From Dokdonella sp. (GTDB taxonomy: Bacteria; Pseudomonadota; Gammaproteobacteria; Xanthomonadales; Rhodanobacteraceae), in the NCBI RefSeq assembly GCF_019634815.1, contig NZ_JAHCAP010000002.1, positions 147,908-211,907 on the forward strand: a DNA stretch of 64,000 nt, given 5' to 3'. Under the pieces are notes generated by a model. The model had not been told where the DNA came from, did not search any database, and saw only the letters and a list, made by a program, of their open reading frames with translations. How positions within the stretch are numbered: the stretch's first letter is position 1; every line of letters starts with the position of its first letter. The translations under genes and the position numbers were made by a program. This document shows, one piece after another, positions 59,404-64,000 of the stretch.

Positions 59404-60150
59404 ATGATCCACGCGCAGGTCCAATCCACGCAAGCCGGCGCATTCATCTTCGATGCCGCACTTGTGCCCGTGCCGGAGCCGACTTGGCTGGAGCGCGCGC
59501 ATTGGTCGGCGTCATCGCACGATGGTGCTGGCGGACGTGGCGGCGTGCTGTTGGTCGATACACCGGTCGGCGCCTGTGTCCTGCGTCACTACCATCGCGG
59601 CGGGCTGATCGCACGCTTGAGTCGCGACGCATACCTGTGGTCCGGCAATGAACGCAGCCGCGCATTCCGCGAATTCCATCTGCTTGCACGGCTGATCGAT
59701 GCAGGGCTGCCGGTGCCAGCGCCGGTGGCAGCCCGCATCGATCGCAAGGGGCTGCACTATCGTGCCGACCTGCTGATGCGGCGCATCGAGCATGCGCAGA
59801 CGCTGGCGCAGCGGCTTGCTGTCAATGCAATCGATGACGACTTGGCACAGTCCATCGGCACGACGCTCGCACGCTTTCATCAGCACGGTGTCTGGCATGC
59901 CGATCTCAATGCGCACAACATCCTGATCGGCGCTGAAGGCAAGGTCTGGCTCATCGACTTCGATCGAGGGCGCCTGCGCCCACCGCGGCTGGCGTGGCAA
60001 CGTGCCAACCTCGGTCGCCTGCGTCGCTCGCTCGACAAGCTCGGTGCGCGGCGCATCAGCGAATTCGACCGGCGCTTCTGGCATCCGCTGCTGGCGGCGT
60101 ATCACGCGCAGATGGCGCAACCCGAGGTCACGCCCAAGGCGCCCGCATGA
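59404..60150 (+). CDS. kdkA: 3-deoxy-D-manno-octulosonic acid kinase
   Basis: 248 residues of the lipopolysaccharide kinase family. RHYHRGGLIARLSRDAYLW, HADLNAHNILI (catalytic loop) and IDFDRGRLR are the diagnostic kinase motifs. It phosphorylates the KDO residue of lipid A-KDO in organisms with a single KDO. Its stop overlaps the next start (ATGA). Confidence 0.93.
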   Translation: MIHAQVQSTQAGAFIFDAALVPVPEPTWLERAHWSASSHDGAGGRGGVLLVDTPVGACVLRHYHRGGLIARLSRDAYLWSGNERSRAFREFHLLARLIDAGLPVPAPVAARIDRKGLHYRADLLMRRIEHAQTLAQRLAVNAIDDDLAQSIGTTLARFHQHGVWHADLNAHNILIGAEGKVWLIDFDRGRLRPPRLAWQRANLGRLRRSLDKLGARRISEFDRRFWHPLLAAYHAQMAQPEVTPKAPA

Positions 60151-60893
60151 ATCTGTCCCTGCATTTTCTCGGTGTCGGCGGCGCGCAGTCCCCCGAACTG
60201 GGTTCATCCAGTGGCGTGCTCGAACGTGATGGTGAACCGCTGCTGATGATCGACTGCGGCGCCGAGGCCTTGAGTGCGTATCTGGCGCACTACCGAGCCT
60301 TGCCCGATGCGCTGTTCATCACCCACACCCACATGGACCATGTCGCCGGGCTCGAGCGGCTGTTCTATCGCGCCTGGTTCGAGCGCGGGCAACGCCAGGC
60401 GCCGCGCATCTACGCGCATGCGCAATTGGTGCCCTTGCTGCAGGCGCGCGTGGCGGATTTCCCCGAACCGCTCGCCGAAGGTGGCGTCAATTTCTGGCAG
60501 GCCTTCCAGTTGCAGCCGGTTTCACGTGGTTTTTGGCACGAAGGTTTGTGGTTCGATGTGTTTCCGACCCGCCACCATGCACCCAATACCTCATTCGGCC
60601 TGGCGCTTTCAGGCTCATTCGCGTGGACGGGCGATACACGACCGATTCCGGAAATGCTCGCCCATCATGCGGTCGCGCCCAGTCTGATCGCGCACGATTG
60701 CGGCCTGCATGGAAATCCCTCGCACAGTGGCACCGACGACCTCGAACGCGAGTATCCGCGGGAATGGCGCGAGCGCCTGCGCCTCTATCACTACGGCAGC
60801 GAAAGCGAGGCCGCTGCCATGGAGCAGGCGGGCTGGAAGGTCGCGCGATGCGGTGATCGACTTATATTGCCGCACCCGTCCGCTGCCCGCTGA
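60147..60893 (+). CDS. MBL-fold hydrolase, RNase Z-like branch
   Basis: 248 residues with the metal motif FITHTHMDHVAG, a second histidine in FPTRHHAPNTS, GDTRPIP and a last SHSGTDD. The layout resembles RNase Z-like or phosphodiesterase-type MBL proteins. It is coupled to kdkA by ATGA, so a role in lipopolysaccharide or cell envelope metabolism is possible but unproven. Confidence 0.82.
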   Translation: MNLSLHFLGVGGAQSPELGSSSGVLERDGEPLLMIDCGAEALSAYLAHYRALPDALFITHTHMDHVAGLERLFYRAWFERGQRQAPRIYAHAQLVPLLQARVADFPEPLAEGGVNFWQAFQLQPVSRGFWHEGLWFDVFPTRHHAPNTSFGLALSGSFAWTGDTRPIPEMLAHHAVAPSLIAHDCGLHGNPSHSGTDDLEREYPREWRERLRLYHYGSESEAAAMEQAGWKVARCGDRLILPHPSAAR

Positions 60894-61010
60894 AACGCAG
60901 CGAAATCAATGGCGCATCAATGGCCGCGTCGGCTAAAGTCGCCGGCTTCGAAGCTGCCCCGCGCGAACGGTTCGGGGTGATTCGCACGACACACTTCAGG
61001 AATACCTGCC

Positions 61011-64000
61011 ATGAATCCATCGATCGCTCCGTCTCTCAAGGCGGTCATGACCGCCATGTGCCTGCTGTGGGTGAGCAACGCATGGGCAGGCCCATCGCGT
61101 TCGTTCTGGCAAGAGGACGCCGGGCGTGGGCTTGCCAAACAAGCGCCACAGCCAAGTCAATTCCGCGCGCTCGATCTCGATCTGGCGCAGGTCGCGGATT
61201 ACCTCAAGCAGGCGCATGCGCAGGGCATCGCCGCATCGATCGAATTGCCGCAGCCTGAAGGCGGATTCGCCGACTTTCTCGTGGTCGATTCGGGCACGAT
61301 GCCCGAAGAACTCCAGCGCAAGTACCCTGAGATCCGCAGCTTCAAGGGCAGCGATGCGCAGGGACGCATGCTGCGCCTTGACGTGTCTCCTCTGGGCCTG
61401 CAGGCGATGGTATTCGATGCTGCGGGAACCTGGGTGGTTCGTCCGGAAATCTTCGGCAGCGGATCGCATTATCTGAGTTACCGCCGTTCTGCCTTGCCGG
61501 AGAGCGCGCGCAGCTTCGGGCAATGCGGGACGCAGGGCAGTGACCTTGATTCGTTCGCCCAGACGATGGGCGCCACGCAGCCGATGACGCAGACTGGCGT
61601 GACCCGCCGCGTCTATCGTGCGGCGGTGGCCGCCAACCATCAATACATCGCCGCGGTCGGCGGTGGCACCGTCGAGGGTGGACTGGCCGCGACGATCGTC
61701 GCGGTGAATCGCGTTACCCAGATCTACGAGTACGAGATGTCGATCCAGCTCGTGCTGGTGCCCAACAACGATCTGCTCATGTACGCGAGCGCCTCGGGCG
61801 ATCCGTTCACTGCCAATGACGGCAGTTTCCTCAATTCCGCGACTGCGACGATCAGCGGCGTGATCGGCGTCGGCAATTACGATATCGGCCATGTCTTCAG
61901 CACCGGCAGCGGTGGGGTCGCCGGCCTCGGCGTGGTGTGCAAGTCAGGATCGAAGGGGCGCGGCACCACCGGCATGGGCAATCCGACCGGTGATGCGTTC
62001 TATGTCGACTACGTCGCCCACGAGATGGGCCACCAGTTTGGTGGCAACCATCCGTTCAACGGCACCATCGGCAATTGCTCGGGTGGCAACCGCAATGGCT
62101 CGACCGCCTATGAGCCGGGCAGTGGCTCGACCATCATGGCCTATGCCGGCATCTGTGGCGCCGACGACCTGCAGCCCAACTCCGATCCGTATTTCCACGC
62201 GATCAGCCTGCAGGAAATCACCAACTACACCAATGGCGGCGGCAACTGTTCGGTCAACACTGCCAATGCCAACCAGTTGCCGATGATCGACAGCGGCAGC
62301 CTGCCCAGCGGTTACACGATTCCGTCACGCACGCCATTCATGCTGACCGGCTCGGCCAGCGACGCCGACAGCGGTGATGCGGTGCGCTATTCGTGGGAAG
62401 AATGGGATCTGGGCGCCGCCGCACCGCTGAGCGCGGGTGACAACGGCAGCAGTCCGATCTTCCGTGCGTTCTCGCCGACCTACAGCGGCACGCGCGTGTT
62501 CCCGAGTCTGTCCACGGTTCTTGGCGGCCCCGCGCTCAAGGGCGAAACCCTGCCGACGACGACGCGCACGCTCAAGTTCCGCCTCACCGCGCGCGACATG
62601 CACAACGGCCGCGGCACTTCCTCGAGCGCCGACATTTCGGTGGGCGTCGTGAGCGCGGCCGGGCCTTTCAAGGTGACCGCGCCCAATACTGCGGTGAGCT
62701 GGCCGCAGGGCAGTGCGCAGACGGTGACCTGGGATGTCGCCAACACCACCGCCGCCCCGGTCAGCTGCGCCAATGTCGACATCAGCCTGTCGGCCGATGG
62801 CGGCTACACCTTCCCGTACGTGCTGGCCAGTGGTGTCGCCAACTCGGGCAGCGCCAGCGTCAGCATGCCGATGATCGCAACCACGCGCGGGCGCGTCGCG
62901 GTGACCTGCGCGAGCAACATCTTCTTCGACATCTCCGACGCGAACTTCACGATTCCCGCAGCGGCCGGTACCTACACGGTTGGCGGAAGCGTCAGCGGGC
63001 TTGTCGGCAGCGGTTTGAGCCTCACGCTCAACGGCAACCCGATGGCGGTCGCGAGCAATGGTGCCTATGCATTTCCGATGGCGCTTGCCACTGGCGCGGT
63101 CTATGCGGTGACAATCGGCAACCAACCGATCCTGCCGGGCCAGATCTGCGCGGTCAGCGATGGCAGTGGCACGATCGCTTCGGCCAACGTGCTCAACATC
63201 AACGTGAGTTGCGTCACTACGCCGGCGGCAACCTATACGGTAGGCGGCACGATCAGCGGTCTGCTCGGCTCGGGCCTGAGCCTGCAGATCAACGGCGGCA
63301 GCCCGGTGCCGATGTCGAGCAACGGGCCCTACAGCTTCCCGCCACTCGTCGATGGCAGCCCGTATCACGTGCGCGTGGTCGGCCAGCCTTCCGGCCCGAC
63401 CCAGTCCTGCAGCGTGGCGAACTATCACGGCACGCTCGATGGCGCTTCGGTAAACAATGTCGATGTGACCTGCACGGGCGGCCCGGCCACCTACTCCGTG
63501 GGCGGCAATGTCAGTGGCCTCACGGGCGCGGGCCTCGTGCTCTGGCTCAATGCGGGCGCGCAGTCCTTGCCGGTGTCGGCCAATGGCGCGTTCACGTTCC
63601 CGACCGGTCTGCTTGGCGGTGCGAACTACGCGGTCACGGTGGGCACCCAGCCCGCAGGTCAGCTCTGCAGCGTCAGCAATGGCAGCGGCACGATCGGCAG
63701 CGCGAATGTCACCAACGTGGCGGTAAGCTGCGCGGCGATACCGACTTACACCGTCGGCGGCAACGTCAGCGGTCTCACCGGCGCGGGCCTGGTGCTCTCG
63801 CTCAATGCCGGCGCGCAGTCGCTGCCGGTCGCGGCCGATGGTGCGTTCACCTTCCCGACCGGCCTGACTGGCGGTGCCAGCTATGCGGTCACGGTGGGCA
63901 CCCAGCCTGCGGGCCAGGTCTGCAACGTCAGCAATGGCAGCGGCACGATAGGCAGCGCGAATGTCACCGACGTGGCGGTGACCTGCACTGTGGCCTCGAG
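61011..64000 (+). CDS. Secreted M12-type zinc metalloprotease with C-terminal repeats (3' end outside window)
   Basis: At least 996 codons, open to the window end. Signal peptide of about 26 residues, a propeptide-like region, then a reprolysin-type metzincin site: HEMGHQFGGNH (H337, E338, H341, H347) and Met-turn M376 in STIMAYAG. Next is an Ig-like region (VTWDVANTTAAPVSC ... NIFFDISDANFTI), then four tandem repeats of about 85 residues starting TYTVGG or TYSVGG near 62970, 63231, 63489 and 63744, each with a VTVG-type and a SNGSGTI motif. The last two are almost identical at DNA level. Confidence 0.9.
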   Translation, partial: MNPSIAPSLKAVMTAMCLLWVSNAWAGPSRSFWQEDAGRGLAKQAPQPSQFRALDLDLAQVADYLKQAHAQGIAASIELPQPEGGFADFLVVDSGTMPEELQRKYPEIRSFKGSDAQGRMLRLDVSPLGLQAMVFDAAGTWVVRPEIFGSGSHYLSYRRSALPESARSFGQCGTQGSDLDSFAQTMGATQPMTQTGVTRRVYRAAVAANHQYIAAVGGGTVEGGLAATIVAVNRVTQIYEYEMSIQLVLVPNNDLLMYASASGDPFTANDGSFLNSATATISGVIGVGNYDIGHVFSTGSGGVAGLGVVCKSGSKGRGTTGMGNPTGDAFYVDYVAHEMGHQFGGNHPFNGTIGNCSGGNRNGSTAYEPGSGSTIMAYAGICGADDLQPNSDPYFHAISLQEITNYTNGGGNCSVNTANANQLPMIDSGSLPSGYTIPSRTPFMLTGSASDADSGDAVRYSWEEWDLGAAAPLSAGDNGSSPIFRAFSPTYSGTRVFPSLSTVLGGPALKGETLPTTTRTLKFRLTARDMHNGRGTSSSADISVGVVSAAGPFKVTAPNTAVSWPQGSAQTVTWDVANTTAAPVSCANVDISLSADGGYTFPYVLASGVANSGSASVSMPMIATTRGRVAVTCASNIFFDISDANFTIPAAAGTYTVGGSVSGLVGSGLSLTLNGNPMAVASNGAYAFPMALATGAVYAVTIGNQPILPGQICAVSDGSGTIASANVLNINVSCVTTPAATYTVGGTISGLLGSGLSLQINGGSPVPMSSNGPYSFPPLVDGSPYHVRVVGQPSGPTQSCSVANYHGTLDGASVNNVDVTCTGGPATYSVGGNVSGLTGAGLVLWLNAGAQSLPVSANGAFTFPTGLLGGANYAVTVGTQPAGQLCSVSNGSGTIGSANVTNVAVSCAAIPTYTVGGNVSGLTGAGLVLSLNAGAQSLPVAADGAFTFPTGLTGGASYAVTVGTQPAGQVCNVSNGSGTIGSANVTDVAVTCTVAS

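Overview
The window is high-GC, densely coding chromosomal DNA from a gammaproteobacterium. It is most likely of the order Lysobacterales (Xanthomonadales) and probably Rhodanobacteraceae-like. This rests on several things: the order rpsA-ihfB-lapB followed by wecA/capD/galU-type envelope genes; a MoeB fused to an N-terminal rhodanese; a thrABC operon with its own leader peptide; a KDO kinase beside a family 9 glycosyltransferase; and several genes whose -10 box lies only 5-9 nt before the start codon, as in leaderless mRNAs. I see no prophage, insertion sequence or CRISPR array. The accessory signals are one toxin-antitoxin pair and odd duplicated DNA around two tRNA genes.

Layout. 1-7.1 kb: ribosomal protein S1 (5' end cut off by the window), IHF beta, LapB and sugar-nucleotide/glycan genes. 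7.1-10.6 kb: small exported proteins, a PLP-dependent C-S lyase family enzyme and CsaA. 10.6-15.95 kb (minus): a fatty-acid degradation operon of TetR regulator, FadN-type fusion, thiolase and MBL hydrolase, with a perfect 16-bp operator palindrome. 16-23.2 kb: ndk, rlmN, pilW, rodZ, yfgM, bamB, der, a conserved run from which ispG and hisS are missing. 23.2-29 kb: moeB, folD and a TRAP transporter with its TatT partner. 29-38 kb (minus): an HME-type RND efflux system, a secreted intradiol-dioxygenase-like protein, a VOC protein and a two-component system. 38-47.4 kb: truC, guaB, guaA, tadA, ligA and uncharacterised exported or TPR proteins. 47.6-48.8 kb: a HigBA-like module and tRNA-Ala. 49.2-55.3 kb (minus): thrC, thrB, thrA, a Thr-rich leader peptide and rnd. 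55.3-60.9 kb: a TPR/formylglycine-generating-enzyme-like protein, tRNA-Ser(CGA) inside a duplicated array, and lipopolysaccharide-core genes. 61-64 kb: a secreted metzincin protease with C-terminal repeats, running off the window.

How the genes work together. Most of the window is housekeeping: translation and tRNA modification (rpsA, rlmN, truC, tadA, two tRNAs), guanine nucleotide synthesis (guaB, guaA, ndk), threonine synthesis, envelope assembly (lapB, bamB, yfgM, rodZ, pilW, LPS kinase and glycosyltransferase) and DNA ligation. The two most unusual regions are non-coding. First, GC-rich multi-hairpin inserts lie inside partial copies of tRNA-Ser and tRNA-Ala genes next to the intact genes. 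Second, the thr operon has a Thr-codon-rich leader followed by mutually exclusive hairpins, one of which covers the thrA ribosome binding site, suggesting translational rather than classical terminator-based attenuation.
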